This document shows positions 1 to 8,807 of a DNA stretch of 64,000 nt, piece by piece. The notes below the pieces were generated by a model that saw nothing but the letters and a program-made list of their open reading frames with translations, had not been told where the DNA came from and made no database searches. Both the position numbers and the translations under genes were made by a program. Location: contig NZ_JAMXQS010000008.1 in the NCBI RefSeq assembly GCF_024053505.1, positions 310,001 through 374,000 of the forward strand. Reading direction: 5' to 3'. Positions within the stretch are counted from its first letter, which is position 1. Each line of letters opens with the position of its first letter. Source of the stretch: Mesorhizobium liriopis. Its GTDB lineage: Bacteria > Pseudomonadota > Alphaproteobacteria > Rhizobiales > Rhizobiaceae.

Positions 1-1
1 C

Positions 2-109
2 GGGCGGACGGAGCCGAGTGCGCGGATCGTGCTGGCGTGTCTGCTGATCACAGCAGGCGCAGTGCTGGCGGCGAAGAGTTTGCTGTTCGGGCGGAAGAGC
101 GGAGCGTGA
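2..109 (+). CDS. C-terminal fragment of a membrane protein
   Basis: Only the last 35 codons are inside the window. They encode one hydrophobic helix (about residues 9-29 of the fragment) followed by a short basic tail ending at TGA. A terminal helix followed by a positively charged tail is common in DMT/EamA-type permeases, but this fragment is too short to assign a family. It ends 30 bases before the convergent gloB stop codon. Confidence 0.5.
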   Translation, partial: GRTEPSARIVLACLLITAGAVLAAKSLLFGRKSGA

Positions 110-138
110 CTAGCTTCGCCCTTCCAGCCTGACGCTTC

Positions 139-906
139 TCAGAAATTATCCTTCCGCCTGCGGATTTCCGCGAACACCGCTGCGTCCGAAGCGTCTTCCA
201 TCCCCAGCACTTTGCGAATCGCCGGATCGTTCGCGCGCAGGAATGGGTTGGTCGCCAGTTCCTCGCCGATCGTGGTCGGCAGCGTCATCTCGCCATTCGC
301 ACGCTGCTCTTCGATCTTTTTCGCGCGGGCCTGAAGCGCGGCGTTGTCGGGATCGACGCTGAGCGCGAAGCGGGCGTTGCTTTGCGTGTATTCGTGGCCG
401 ACATAGACCACCGTTTCGGGCGGCAGCTTCTTCAGCTTTTCGAGGCTTTCGAACATCACATCCGGCCCGCATTCCAGCAGGCGGCCGCAGCCGAGTGCGA
501 AGAGCGTGTCGGCGGTGTGTGCGATGCCGGCGCGCGGGAGATAGAAGCTCACATGCCCCGCAGTATGCCCGGGCGTGTCGATCACGCGGATCTCGTCATT
601 GCCGAACGGCAGGATCGAGCCTTCGCGCACCGTATCGTCGATGCCGGGAATCTTGGCGGCCTCTTTCTCGGGGCCGATGATCTTGAGCTTGTAGCGTTCC
701 TTGAGCTCCAGATTGCCGTCGGTGTGATCGGCATGGTGATGCGTGATCAGAAGCGTGGTGGGCGTCCAGCCACGACGGTCGAGGGCTTCCACGATCGGCT
801 TGGCCTCGGGCGCGTCGAAGATCACCGTTTCGCCCGTTTCGAGGTCGTAGGCGATCACGCCGTAATTGTCGCTCCGGCAGATGAACTTCTCGATTTCCAG
901 GGCCAT
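139..906 (-). CDS. gloB: Hydroxyacylglutathione hydrolase (glyoxalase II)
   Basis: This 255-residue metallo-beta-lactamase-fold enzyme hydrolyses S-D-lactoylglutathione to D-lactate and glutathione, the second step of cytosolic methylglyoxal detoxification. The metal-binding HxHxDH motif is at residues 56-61 (THHHADH). A second metal histidine lies in GHTAGHVSFY, and a glyoxalase II C-terminal region follows GHEYTQSNARF. The ATG at 906 is chosen because it gives the normal family length (about 255) and has an AAAGGA ribosome site. The frame stays open a long way upstream, but that part lies antisense to the next gene. The gene stands alone and is divergent from the methyltransferase at 1024. 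Confidence 0.93.
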   Translation of the reverse strand: MALEIEKFICRSDNYGVIAYDLETGETVIFDAPEAKPIVEALDRRGWTPTTLLITHHHADHTDGNLELKERYKLKIIGPEKEAAKIPGIDDTVREGSILPFGNDEIRVIDTPGHTAGHVSFYLPRAGIAHTADTLFALGCGRLLECGPDVMFESLEKLKKLPPETVVYVGHEYTQSNARFALSVDPDNAALQARAKKIEEQRANGEMTLPTTIGEELATNPFLRANDPAIRKVLGMEDASDAAVFAEIRRRKDNF

Positions 907-1023
907 GGGGTGGAATCCTTTCTCCGCTTTCGTCCTCGAAATAGGCGGAGGGTGGGTGGAAGTCACCCCATCGCGCACCACGGCGCGTTGCAAGGCAGGT
1001 GAGGCGGCGATACCGTTTCGCCG

Positions 1024-1785
1024 ATGAGTCAGGATATCGTCGCGCTGCGCGCCTTCTACGATACGCTGCTCGGCCATGTCGCCGAGGGCACCATCGCGCA
1101 TGCGCTCAACGATGTGTGGCCCAAGCTGCCGGACGAGCGGTTGGTGGGCCTCGGCTATGCGCTGCCCTTTCTCGACCGGCTGCAGGAGGGCACCGAGCGG
1201 ACCTTCGCCTTCATGCCCGCGCGCCAGGGTGCGGTGCGCTGGCCCGCCGAAGGCGAATCGCGCTCGGCCCTGATCTTCGACGAGGAACTGCCGCTGCCCG
1301 ATTCGTCGGTGGACCGCTTCCTGCTCGTCCACGCGCTGGAGCATGCCGAGGCGCCGGGCGAGACGCTCAAGGAAATCTGGCGGGTGCTCGCGCCCAACGG
1401 GCGGCTGGTGATCGTGGTGCCGAACCGGCGCGGCGTCTGGGCGCGTTTCGAGCACACGCCTTTCGGCACGGGGCGGCCGTTTTCGGGCACCCAATTGAAC
1501 GCGCTGCTGCGCGAAGCGAATTTCTCCACCGGCGCATCCTCGGCCGCGCTCTTCTTTCCGCCCTCGCGGCGGCGCTGGATGCTGCGGTTCCATCGCCTGT
1601 TCGAGCGCTTCGGGCGTGCGGTCTGGCCGATCTTCGCCGGTGTGCTCGTGGTCGAGGCGCAAAAGAAGCTCTATCAGGGCGTGCCGGTGGCGCGGCGGGC
1701 TTCGCGACGCGTTTTCGTGCCGGTGCTGTCGCCGCAGGGTGCGGCGCGGCTGTCGCATGAGGCGGTGAAGGGCAGCGAGACGTGA
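1024..1785 (+). CDS. Class I SAM-dependent methyltransferase (Methyltransf_11 type)
   Basis: The 253-residue protein has the late half of a Rossmann methyltransferase fold: an acidic strand end at about 88-95, the VHALEHAEAP motif typical of Methyltransf_11 proteins, then RVLAPNGRLVIVVPN. The glycine-rich motif I is degenerate. The C-terminal third is basic and may contact a lipid or nucleic acid, but this is a guess. Divergence from gloB in this position is common in rhizobia. Its stop overlaps the GTG start of the next gene, so the two are probably translated together. The substrate is unknown. Confidence 0.75.
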   Translation: MSQDIVALRAFYDTLLGHVAEGTIAHALNDVWPKLPDERLVGLGYALPFLDRLQEGTERTFAFMPARQGAVRWPAEGESRSALIFDEELPLPDSSVDRFLLVHALEHAEAPGETLKEIWRVLAPNGRLVIVVPNRRGVWARFEHTPFGTGRPFSGTQLNALLREANFSTGASSAALFFPPSRRRWMLRFHRLFERFGRAVWPIFAGVLVVEAQKKLYQGVPVARRASRRVFVPVLSPQGAARLSHEAVKGSET

Positions 1786-2360
1786 AGCGGCTTTACCTCG
1801 CCGGTCCCGACGTCTTTGCGCCCGATCCTATGGCGCTTGGCGCGCGAAAGATGGAAATCTGCGCGCGCCATGGGCTCGAAGGCATCTTCCCGATGGGCAT
1901 CACGCCGTGGGACCCGAGCCTTTCCACGCGCGAACAGGGCTTGCGCATCTTTGACGGCTTGGAGCGCGTGATGCGCGACTGCGATGGCGCACTGGTCAAC
2001 ATGACGCCGTTCCACGGGCCGAGCATGGATGTGGGGTCGGCCTTCGAAATGGGCTTCATGCGGGCGCTTCACAAACCGGTTTTCGCCTACAGCAACACCG
2101 ATCTTTCGTTTCTCGACCGTGTTCGCACGCATGGCGGGACGGCTATCGTCGAGGCCAGGCCGGGCGTCTGGTACGATGCGCACGGCATGGAAGTGGACCC
2201 GCTGGGATGGCGCGACAATCTGATGATCGACGGCTCCATCGAGCGCTCGTCGGGCATCCATGTCGCCGCGCGGGTGCCCGACCAAGAGCTTTACATGGCA
2301 CTCGAGAGCTTCGAGAGCTGCGTGAAACTGGCAGCTGAGTGGTTCAGCCTCAACGCCTGA
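1782..2360 (+). CDS. Nucleoside 2-deoxyribosyltransferase family protein
   Basis: The 192-residue protein starts with KRLYLAGPDVF, the N-terminal signature of the nucleoside 2-deoxyribosyltransferase family. It has the central motif DVGSAFEMGFMRA, in which the Glu is expected to be the catalytic nucleophile. Family members exchange or hydrolyse the N-glycosidic bond of deoxynucleosides or nucleotides, so base salvage or pool cleaning is the likely role. The GTG start overlaps the upstream stop (GTGA). The last 11 bases overlap the convergent metW gene. Confidence 0.8.
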   Translation: MKRLYLAGPDVFAPDPMALGARKMEICARHGLEGIFPMGITPWDPSLSTREQGLRIFDGLERVMRDCDGALVNMTPFHGPSMDVGSAFEMGFMRALHKPVFAYSNTDLSFLDRVRTHGGTAIVEARPGVWYDAHGMEVDPLGWRDNLMIDGSIERSSGIHVAARVPDQELYMALESFESCVKLAAEWFSLNA

Positions 2361-2964
2361 GCACGAACACCGCCTGCTGGCCGAAGAAATTCCAGAACCA
2401 CCAGGGCATCGAGAGCCCGATGCGCGAGCCGGACGCATCGAGTGCCGTCGCACGTTCGATGCGCGCGCCGACCTCGTCACAGAGGTTCTTGAGATCGCGG
2501 ATCGTGCAGAAATGGATGTTGGGCGTGTCGTACCAAGAATAGGGCAGGTGGCGCGTCACCGGCATCCGGCCGCGAAACAGCAACGAGAAGCGCACCTTCC
2601 AATGGCCGAAATTCGGGATCGAGACCACCACGCGGTCGCCGATCCGGAGCAGGTGTTCGAGCACGTCGCGCGGAGCGCGCATGGCCTGAAGCGTTTGCGA
2701 CAGGATCACGAAGTCGAAGCTCTTGTCGCCGTAGAAGACGAGATCGATGTCGGCGTCGCCCTGGATGACCGAGAGGCCGCGCGCCACGCAGAGATTGACG
2801 CCGCGCTGGGAGAGCTCGATGCCGCGCCCGTCCACTTCGCGCTTGGCTTCAAGGAGTTCGAGAAGTTCGCCGTCGCCGCAGCCGACATCGAGCACGCGCG
2901 CCTTCTCGGGCACGAAGTCGGCGATCACGTCGAGATCGATGCGGGGTGTGCTGTTGACGCTCAT
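2350..2964 (-). CDS. metW: Methionine biosynthesis protein MetW
   Basis: A 204-residue methyltransferase-fold protein with SAM-binding motif [15 protein letters not shown] (residues 24-38) and the MetW-typical IPNFGHW and [12 protein letters not shown] segments. MetW pairs with MetX in proteobacteria and is needed for efficient homoserine acylation in methionine synthesis. The start ATG overlaps the metX stop (ATGA), so metX-metW is an operon, controlled by the SAM-II riboswitch upstream of metX. The 3' end overlaps the convergent deoxyribosyltransferase gene by 11 bases. Confidence 0.93.
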   Translation of the reverse strand: MSVNSTPRIDLDVIADFVPEKARVLDVGCGDGELLELLEAKREVDGRGIELSQRGVNLCVARGLSVIQGDADIDLVFYGDKSFDFVILSQTLQAMRAPRDVLEHLLRIGDRVVVSIPNFGHWKVRFSLLFRGRMPVTRHLPYSWYDTPNIHFCTIRDLKNLCDEVGARIERATALDASGSRIGLSMPWWFWNFFGQQAVFVLRR

Positions 2965-4130
2965 CGGGCAAGACCTCGCGCGCGGGCGGCGGAGCGCAGG
3001 AAGCCATCGACGGCGCCGAACATTTCAGGCTCATCAAGCAGGAACGCGTCGTGGCCGCGATCGGTCTCGATCTCGACGAAGGACACGGAGGCGCCGGAGG
3101 CGTTCAGCGCATGCACCACCTCGCGGCTTTCAGAGGTCGGGAACAGCCAGTCGCTGGTGAAGGACACGAAGCAGAAGCGGGTCCGTGTGCCTTTGAAGGC
3201 TTCGCTCAGGCGGCCGCCATGGTCGGCGGCGAGATCGAAATAGTCCATGGCGCGGGTCATGTAGAGGTACGAGTTCGCGTCGAAGCGGTCCACGAAAGTG
3301 AGACCCTGGTGGCGCAGATAGGATTCGATCTGGAAATCCGCGTCGAAACCGAAGGTCAGCGCTTCGCGGTCCTGCAGCGTGCGGCCGAACTTGCGGTGCA
3401 AAGCGGGCTCGGACAGGTAGGTGATGTGCGCGGCCATGCGCGCCACAGCCAGACCCTTCTGGGGCCGCGTGCCGGCTGCGAGATAGCGCCCGCCATGCCA
3501 GTTCGGATCGGCCATCACCGCCTGGCGGCCGACTTCGTGAAAGGCGATGTTCTGCGAGGAGTGGCGTGCGCCGGTGGCGATCGGGAGGGCCGCGAAAACG
3601 CGCTCGGGGTAGCTCGATGCCCATTCGAGCACCTGCATGCCGCCCATCGAACCGCCGACCACTGCGAACAACTGGTCGATGCCGAAGTGATCGACCAGCA
3701 TGGCTTGCGCGCGCACCATGTCGCGGATCGTGATGACAGGCAGTTCCAGCGCGTAAGGTGCGCCCGTGGCGGGGTTGAGCGTCGCAGGCCCCGTGCTGCC
3801 CAGACAGCCGCCGAGCACGTTGGAGCAGATCACGAAGAAGCGGTCGGTGTCGATGATCTTGGCCGGGCCGACGAGGTTTGCCCACCAGCCGGGCTTGCCG
3901 GTGACGGGGTTGGGGCTCGCCACATGTTGGTCGCCCGTCAAAGCATGGCAGATCAGGATGGCGTTTGATTTGTCGGCGTTCAGCGCACCATAGGTCTGGT
4001 AGGCGAGCTGGAAGGGTGCGAGTGCCACGCCCGCTTCCATGTGCAGCGGGTTGTCCTTGCCGAAATGCAGAACGGGGCCCGAGGGCTTGTCCGCCTCGAG
4101 CGCTGCCTTATCCACCCATCCTTCTCGCAT
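2961..4130 (-). CDS. metX: Homoserine O-acetyltransferase
   Basis: The 389-residue alpha/beta hydrolase acylates homoserine, the committed step of methionine synthesis. The nucleophile elbow GGSMGGMQ places the catalytic Ser at about residue 161. The acid and base lie in [12 protein letters not shown] and DRGHDAFL near the C terminus. The ATG at 4130 is chosen, with GGAG 10 bases upstream. In-frame upstream starts, including a GTG at 4193, lie inside the SAM-II riboswitch and its terminator and cannot be the normal start. First gene of the metXW operon. Confidence 0.93.
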   Translation of the reverse strand: MREGWVDKAALEADKPSGPVLHFGKDNPLHMEAGVALAPFQLAYQTYGALNADKSNAILICHALTGDQHVASPNPVTGKPGWWANLVGPAKIIDTDRFFVICSNVLGGCLGSTGPATLNPATGAPYALELPVITIRDMVRAQAMLVDHFGIDQLFAVVGGSMGGMQVLEWASSYPERVFAALPIATGARHSSQNIAFHEVGRQAVMADPNWHGGRYLAAGTRPQKGLAVARMAAHITYLSEPALHRKFGRTLQDREALTFGFDADFQIESYLRHQGLTFVDRFDANSYLYMTRAMDYFDLAADHGGRLSEAFKGTRTRFCFVSFTSDWLFPTSESREVVHALNASGASVSFVEIETDRGHDAFLLDEPEMFGAVDGFLRSAARARGLAR

Positions 4131-4152
4131 CGCGAATATGCTCCAAAACGCA

Positions 4153-4182
4153 AAAAACCGGCACTGCAAAACAGGCCGGTTC
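4153..4182 (-). terminator. Intrinsic terminator between the SAM-II aptamer and metX
   Basis: Read on the minus strand, AACCGGC pairs with GCCGGTT across an 11-14 base loop and is followed by TTTTTTG. It lies after the SAM-II aptamer and before the metX ribosome site, the position expected for transcription attenuation. Seen directly; its switching behaviour is inferred. Confidence 0.8.
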
Positions 4183-4190
4183 GCGTCATC

Positions 4191-4251
4191 CACGGCCCTT
4201 TAGCGACTTGTTTAACGTGGCTGCAAGCCGACCGGCCAAATCACCACGGGA
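4191..4251 (-). promoter_or_regulatory. SAM-II (metA-type) riboswitch upstream of metX
   Basis: The minus strand carries the SAM-II signature in order: CGTGGTGATTTG, GGTCGGCTTGCAGCCACG, TTAAACAAGTCGCTAAA. Stem P1 is CGTGG with CCACG. The pseudoknot strand GGCTTG pairs with CAAGTC allowing one G-U. SAM-II elements are known upstream of metX/metA genes in alphaproteobacteria and lower expression when S-adenosylmethionine is high. An intrinsic terminator follows 10-40 bases downstream, so this copy probably works by premature termination. Confidence 0.93.
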
Positions 4252-4366
4252 CGAGAGGCTTTGTAGGCCTGCGAGACGGGGGCGTCAATGACGGGTGGCA
4301 CGAGCCTCGACTTTGCCGAATGCGGCCTGTAAGCCGCAGCGGAACAGTCGAACCTCGATCCCTGCC

Positions 4367-5485
4367 ATGTCTTCTTTCGCTCCTTCATCCGTTCCGACGC
4401 CGCGCCCCGGCGTGCTCGACATCGCGGCCTACGTGCCGGGGCGGCATGCGGCGCCGGGAGCGGCGAAAATCTACAAACTGTCCTCCAACGAGACGCCGCT
4501 GGGCCCATCGCCGCTGGTGAAGGCCGCGATGGCGAGGGTGGCGGAGAGGCTCGAAATCTATCCTGATGGCTCGGCGCATCGCCTGCGCGAGGCCATCGGC
4601 GAGGCCTACGGGCTCGATCCGGCGCGCATCGCCTGCGGCAACGGGTCGGACGACCTCCTGACGCTGCTGGCACAGATCTACCTGCGCGAAGGCGATGAAG
4701 GGATCGTGTCCGAGCACGGCTTCCTGCTTTACCCGATCGCCATCCGGGCGGCCGGCGCGACGCCGGTCGTGGTGCCGGAAACCAACCTCACCGTCGATGT
4801 GGACGCGATGCTGGCGGCCGTGACGGAGCGGACGCGCATCGTCTATCTCGCCAATCCGAACAATCCGACGGGCACCTATCTGCCGTTCTCGGAGGTGCGC
4901 AGGCTCCATGCCGGGCTGCCGTCGCATGTGCTGCTCGTGCTCGATGGCGCCTATGCTGAATATGTGCGCCGCGAGGATTACGAGGCGGGCATCGCGCTGG
5001 TCGAGGGTGCGGAGAATGTCGTGATGACGCGCACCTTCTCGAAGATCTACGGGCTCGCGGGCCTGCGCATCGGCTGGGCCTATGGGCCGGAAGCGGTGAT
5101 CGACGCGATCGAGCGCACACGTGGGCCGTTCAACGTCAATGCGCTCGCCATCGAGGCGGGCGCGGCTGCGATGGGCGACAAGGCGCATGTTGAACGGGCG
5201 CAGGCGCATAACGAGAAGTGGCTCGGCTGGCTCACGCAGGAGATCGAGGCGCTGGGGCTGCGCGTGACGCCGAGCGTCGCGAACTTCCTGCTGATCCATT
5301 TTCCGACCGAGGGCGAGCAGACGGCGAAGGCGGCCGATGATTTCCTCTTTAATCGCGGCTTCATCCTGCGCGGCGTGGCGGCCTATGGCCTGCCGAATGC
5401 CTTGCGGCTGACGGTGGGCTCGGAAGAGGCCAATCGCGGTGTGATCGCGGCGCTGATCGAGTTCATGCGAGGGCGCAATGTCTGA
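4367..5485 (+). CDS. hisC: Histidinol-phosphate / aromatic aminotransferase
   Basis: A 372-residue fold-type I PLP enzyme. The substrate and PLP segments [11 protein letters not shown] (39-49), ANPNNPTGT (162-170) and DGAYAEY are present, and the PLP lysine is K226 in [12 protein letters not shown]. HisC converts imidazole-acetol phosphate to histidinol phosphate. This copy overlaps tyrC by 8 bases, as in the hisH-tyrC operon of Zymomonas, so transamination of aromatic precursors is likely too. The ATG at 4367 is chosen because the N terminus then matches the family; in-frame extension upstream is possible but unconvincing. Divergent from the metX leader. Confidence 0.92.
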   Translation: MSSFAPSSVPTPRPGVLDIAAYVPGRHAAPGAAKIYKLSSNETPLGPSPLVKAAMARVAERLEIYPDGSAHRLREAIGEAYGLDPARIACGNGSDDLLTLLAQIYLREGDEGIVSEHGFLLYPIAIRAAGATPVVVPETNLTVDVDAMLAAVTERTRIVYLANPNNPTGTYLPFSEVRRLHAGLPSHVLLVLDGAYAEYVRREDYEAGIALVEGAENVVMTRTFSKIYGLAGLRIGWAYGPEAVIDAIERTRGPFNVNALAIEAGAAAMGDKAHVERAQAHNEKWLGWLTQEIEALGLRVTPSVANFLLIHFPTEGEQTAKAADDFLFNRGFILRGVAAYGLPNALRLTVGSEEANRGVIAALIEFMRGRNV

Positions 5486-6425
5486 CGGGCATTTTCCGAC
5501 CATTGCGCTGATCGGTATCGGCCTGATCGGGTCCTCGCTCGCCCGCGTCGTGCGTCGCGAGGGGCTGGCGGACCGGATCGTCGTTTCGACCCGCAGCGCC
5601 GATACGCTGAAACGCGCAGAGGAACTGGGGCTGGGCGACGCCTACACCACGGATGCGGCGGAAGCCGTGCAGGATGCCGATCTCGTCATCGTTTCCGTGC
5701 CGGTGGGCGCGTCGGGCGATGTGGCGCGCACCATCGCGCCAGCGCTGAAGGCGGGTGCCATCGTTTCGGATGTGGGCTCGACCAAAGCTTCGGTGATCGC
5801 GCAGATGGCGCCGGAACTGCCCGACACCGTGCACTTCATTCCCGGCCATCCGCTGGCGGGAACGGAAAAGTCGGGGCCGGATTCGGGCTTCGCCGAACTC
5901 TTCGAAAACCGCTGGTGCATCTTCACGCCGCTGCCCGAGACCGATCCGGCGGCGCTCGAAAAGCTCAGCGCGTTCTGGCGGGCCTGCGGGGCGAATATCG
6001 ATACCATGGACCCCGAGCACCACGACAAGGTGCTCGCCATCGTTTCGCACCTGCCGCACATCATCGCCTACAATATCGTCGGCACGGCGGACGATCTGCA
6101 GACGGTGACGAAATCCGAGGTCATCAAATATTCCGCCTCGGGTTTTCGCGATTTCACGCGCCTCGCCGCCTCCGATCCGACGATGTGGCGTGACGTGTGT
6201 CTCTACAATCGCGAGGCGATCCTCGAGATGCTGGCGCGGTTCTCGGAAGACCTATTCTTCCTGCAACGCGCCATCCGCTGGGGCGATGGCGAGAAGCTGT
6301 TCGATCTGTTCAGCCGTACGCGCGACGTTCGCCGCTCGATCATCGAGGCGGGGCAGGAGGTCAACGCGCCGGATTTCGGCCGTCAGGTGGCGGCCCATCC
6401 CGAGAAAGGATCGAAGCCGGCCTGA
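5478..6425 (+). CDS. tyrC: Prephenate/arogenate (cyclohexadienyl) dehydrogenase
   Basis: A 315-residue NAD(P)-dependent dehydrogenase of tyrosine synthesis. The N-terminal nucleotide-binding motif is [13 protein letters not shown] (about residues 12-24). The active-site block [15 protein letters not shown] carries the conserved substrate-contacting His. The helical C-terminal domain (about 185-300) is the prephenate dehydrogenase dimerisation domain. No ACT regulatory domain is present. The start overlaps the end of hisC, so the two act in one operon for aromatic amino acid synthesis. An 8-bp inverted repeat spans the stop codon. Confidence 0.92.
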   Translation: MSDGHFPTIALIGIGLIGSSLARVVRREGLADRIVVSTRSADTLKRAEELGLGDAYTTDAAEAVQDADLVIVSVPVGASGDVARTIAPALKAGAIVSDVGSTKASVIAQMAPELPDTVHFIPGHPLAGTEKSGPDSGFAELFENRWCIFTPLPETDPAALEKLSAFWRACGANIDTMDPEHHDKVLAIVSHLPHIIAYNIVGTADDLQTVTKSEVIKYSASGFRDFTRLAASDPTMWRDVCLYNREAILEMLARFSEDLFFLQRAIRWGDGEKLFDLFSRTRDVRRSIIEAGQEVNAPDFGRQVAAHPEKGSKPA

Positions 6426-6436
6426 GCGCCGGCTTC
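6413..6436. terminator. Hairpin at the tyrC stop codon
   Basis: GAAGCCGG (6413-6420) and CCGGCTTC (6429-6436) form a perfect 8-bp stem around the tyrC stop codon, just before the convergent DUF2125 gene. There is no T-run on either strand, so it is a weak terminator or an mRNA end-protecting hairpin. Confidence 0.4.
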
Positions 6437-6443
6437 CGGTGTC

Positions 6444-7406
6444 TCAGTGCAGCGGGGGCACGCGGCCGAGTTCGAAGAACAGGATCGAGGCCCGCCCGTC
6501 ACGCACGGTAAGGGGCACGTTCGAAACCTCGCCGATGGAAGCGAGCACGGGTGCGATGCGGTCGCCTAGGCCCGGCAATGCCTGTGACAGGATGCGTGCA
6601 AGCTGCGCGGTGTTCTTCAGGCTGATGGCGAACTGGCCGCTCAATAAGCCCTCGTCGTTGACCGAGAAGGGGCCGGACAGCTGGAGCGCGGCGCTCGTGC
6701 CGTCGGAAATCTGGAACTTGGTCAGCGTGCCCGACTGACCGCGCAACGAGCCGGTGAAACGGTTTGCAGCACCGGTCAGCGTGGCTTCCGCTTCGCCATC
6801 GAGCGCCGGCAGCGTGCCGCCCGGGGCGAGGTCGCCGGCAAGCGTCAGCTTGGAGAAATTGGCGGCGAAGTCGAGATCGGCGTCGCGCACGCGCATGTGG
6901 CTCTGCGCGCTGTCGGCGGACAGGATCGCGCCGGACGGGCCTGTGACCTGAACCTTGCGCGCTTCCGTGGAGGCGCGCGTCGGCACCGGCTCGGCGAGCT
7001 TGGCCGAGGCTTTGAGCACTTCCCAGTTGACGTCGAGCGGCGGCAGGCCGGGAACGGCAACCTTCGCGGGGCCGTCGATCTCGCCCACGATCAGCGTCGG
7101 ATCGTAGATCTGTGCCGCCGAGCGCAGCGCGCCGGCTGAGACCTCGACGCCGTTCTGTTTCCAGGCCGTGGCATCGCAAAAGAGGCCCATGCGGAAGGGG
7201 AAGCCGGCAGCGCGGAGATTGTCGCAACGCGACTGGGTATCGGTCACCACCTTTTGCGCTTCGCCTTCGAGGCGGTTGGCGAGCCAGAACCAGCCGCCGG
7301 CATAGAGCGCGATGACGACGACGACCGCAAAGCCCAGCCAGAAGATGCGGCGCGCATAGTTGGGCCGATCGCGCTCGTAGCGTTCCCAGGCATTGCCTGC
7401 GGTCAT
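6444..7406 (-). CDS. DUF2125 domain-containing membrane-anchored protein
   Basis: A 320-residue protein with an N-terminal basic segment, one transmembrane helix (about residues 20-42, FWLGFAVVVVIALYAGGWFW) and a large exported domain. Two cysteines (in SRCDNLR and LFCDAT) flank the GFPFRMGL motif, typical of the alphaproteobacterial DUF2125 family. No enzyme motif is visible; the repeated beta-strand pattern resembles AsmA-like envelope proteins, but this is a weak impression. The ATG at 7406 puts the helix near the N terminus; longer in-frame starts overlap the divergent ChaC promoter. Confidence 0.8.
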   Translation of the reverse strand: MTAGNAWERYERDRPNYARRIFWLGFAVVVVIALYAGGWFWLANRLEGEAQKVVTDTQSRCDNLRAAGFPFRMGLFCDATAWKQNGVEVSAGALRSAAQIYDPTLIVGEIDGPAKVAVPGLPPLDVNWEVLKASAKLAEPVPTRASTEARKVQVTGPSGAILSADSAQSHMRVRDADLDFAANFSKLTLAGDLAPGGTLPALDGEAEATLTGAANRFTGSLRGQSGTLTKFQISDGTSAALQLSGPFSVNDEGLLSGQFAISLKNTAQLARILSQALPGLGDRIAPVLASIGEVSNVPLTVRDGRASILFFELGRVPPLH

Positions 7407-7465
7407 GATGCTTCCCTGCTTCTCGAACTGGACAGCCACCGGCCGAGACCGATACGAGCCCTGAA

Positions 7466-8014
7466 ATGGGCGATTTTTGGGTCTTCGGCTATGGTTCGCT
7501 GATGTGGCGGCCGGGCTTTCAACACAGCGAGGCGCGTCGCGCAAGGCTTCAGGGCTATCGCCGCGCGCTGTGCTTGCGTTCGGTGGTGCATCGCGGCACG
7601 CCGGAACGGCCGGGACTGGTGCTCGGGCTCGACCGGGGCGGGGCCTGCGTGGGTGTCGCGTTCCGGGTCGATGAAAGCGAGCGGGAGGCGGTGACCGCTT
7701 ATCTGCGCGAGCGCGAACTGGTCACCACGGCCTATCGCGAGCGGGTGCTTCCGGTTCTGCTTGGCGGCGGTGCGGTGGTGCAGGCGGTCACTTACGTCGT
7801 GGACCGGCACCATCCGCTTTACGCCGGCCGGCTCGATCCCGCCCATGCGGCGCAGATCGTGAAAAGCGCGGTGGGGCAGTCGGGCGTCAACGCGGACTAC
7901 GTGTTGAGCACGGTGAGCCATTTGCGCTCGCTCGACATTCGCGACCCTTGGCTCGAAGACGTCGCTCGGCGGCTTAGGGACGGCTCGGAGCCTTCAGTTC
8001 CGCCAGCCGCTTGA
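7466..8014 (+). CDS. Gamma-glutamylcyclotransferase (ChaC family), copy 1
   Basis: The 182-residue protein carries the family start motif FGYGSLMW (residues 7-14), LQGYRRALC, and GLVLGLDRGGACVGVAFRV. ChaC proteins cleave the gamma-glutamyl group from glutathione to give 5-oxoproline and Cys-Gly. The expected catalytic Glu lies in the block after the GVAF strand (DESEREAVTAYLRERE). A second, longer ChaC homologue is at 49557-50282. The 3' end overlaps the convergent acyltransferase gene by 41 bases. Confidence 0.88.
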   Translation: MGDFWVFGYGSLMWRPGFQHSEARRARLQGYRRALCLRSVVHRGTPERPGLVLGLDRGGACVGVAFRVDESEREAVTAYLRERELVTTAYRERVLPVLLGGGAVVQAVTYVVDRHHPLYAGRLDPAHAAQIVKSAVGQSGVNADYVLSTVSHLRSLDIRDPWLEDVARRLRDGSEPSVPPAA

Positions 8015-8765
8015 TGGCGGTCGGCGGCAGAGCAGGCGGGTTGGGCGCGCCGGCCGCTTCGAGAAGCGCCTGATCGCAACCGGCTTCGGTCTCGGCAATC
8101 AGGCGGCGCATGAACTCGTCCTTGGGCAGGCCTGCTGGGATGGGCGGGAGGAAGCGCGCGCGGATCGTACCGGGATAGCGCAGGAATTTGCGGCGCGGCC
8201 AGAACAGGCCCGCGACATGGGCGACGGGCACGACCGGCAGCTGAAGCTGGTCGTAGATTTCCGCGATACCCCATTTGTAGAGCGGCTCGTCGCCCGGCGC
8301 CCGGCGCGTGCCTTCGGGATAGATGATAAGCTGGCGACCGTCGCGCATCTCTTGCTTGGAACGCGCGACCGCGGCGCGCAGGGCCTGGCCGCGTTTTCCC
8401 CGATCCACCGGCACCATGCGCATCTTCATGATGTACCAGCCGAAGACCGGGATCCAGGTCAGCTCGCGCTTGAGGATGTAGAGCGCATCCGGAATGTGCG
8501 GCAGAAAGGCGATCACGTCCCAGAAACTCTGATGCTTGGGCGCGACGATATAGGAGCCCTGCGGCAGGTTCTCGGTGCCCTCGATCACGCTTTTCGTTCC
8601 GGCCACATGGTGGAGCAGCCAGAGGCTGGTGCGCGCCCAGAACTTCGGTACGAACCATGCCGTCTTGCGCGGGGCGAGGAAATAGAATGGCGTCCAGACG
8701 ATCATCTGGACGATCAGGCTCAGATAGAAGAGCGTGTTGAACAGGAACGAGCGAAGCGCGAGCAT
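7974..8765 (-). CDS. 1-acyl-sn-glycerol-3-phosphate acyltransferase (PlsC family)
   Basis: A 263-residue acyltransferase of phospholipid synthesis that converts lysophosphatidate to phosphatidate at the inner membrane. Block I is KHQSFWD, the HX4D motif (about residues 77-82). Block III is YPEGTRRAPG, which binds the glycerol phosphate. One N-terminal hydrophobic stretch (about 5-30) should anchor it. The short C-terminal tail overlaps the end of the convergent ChaC gene by 41 bases. Confidence 0.9.
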   Translation of the reverse strand: MLALRSFLFNTLFYLSLIVQMIVWTPFYFLAPRKTAWFVPKFWARTSLWLLHHVAGTKSVIEGTENLPQGSYIVAPKHQSFWDVIAFLPHIPDALYILKRELTWIPVFGWYIMKMRMVPVDRGKRGQALRAAVARSKQEMRDGRQLIIYPEGTRRAPGDEPLYKWGIAEIYDQLQLPVVPVAHVAGLFWPRRKFLRYPGTIRARFLPPIPAGLPKDEFMRRLIAETEAGCDQALLEAAGAPNPPALPPTAIKRLAELKAPSRP

Positions 8766-8807
8766 GGCGCGTCTCGTGGCACGGCTTGTTGATAAAGGAA
8801 AGCGCGT

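Noticed and set aside
4131-4193. Upstream in-frame start of metX at GTG 4193
   Set aside because: It lies in the riboswitch and its terminator, and has no ribosome site; the ATG at 4130 has one.
4296-4320. Sigma-54 promoter (TGGCACG ... TTGC) upstream of hisC
   Set aside because: The spacing between the GG and GC elements is wrong by about five bases.
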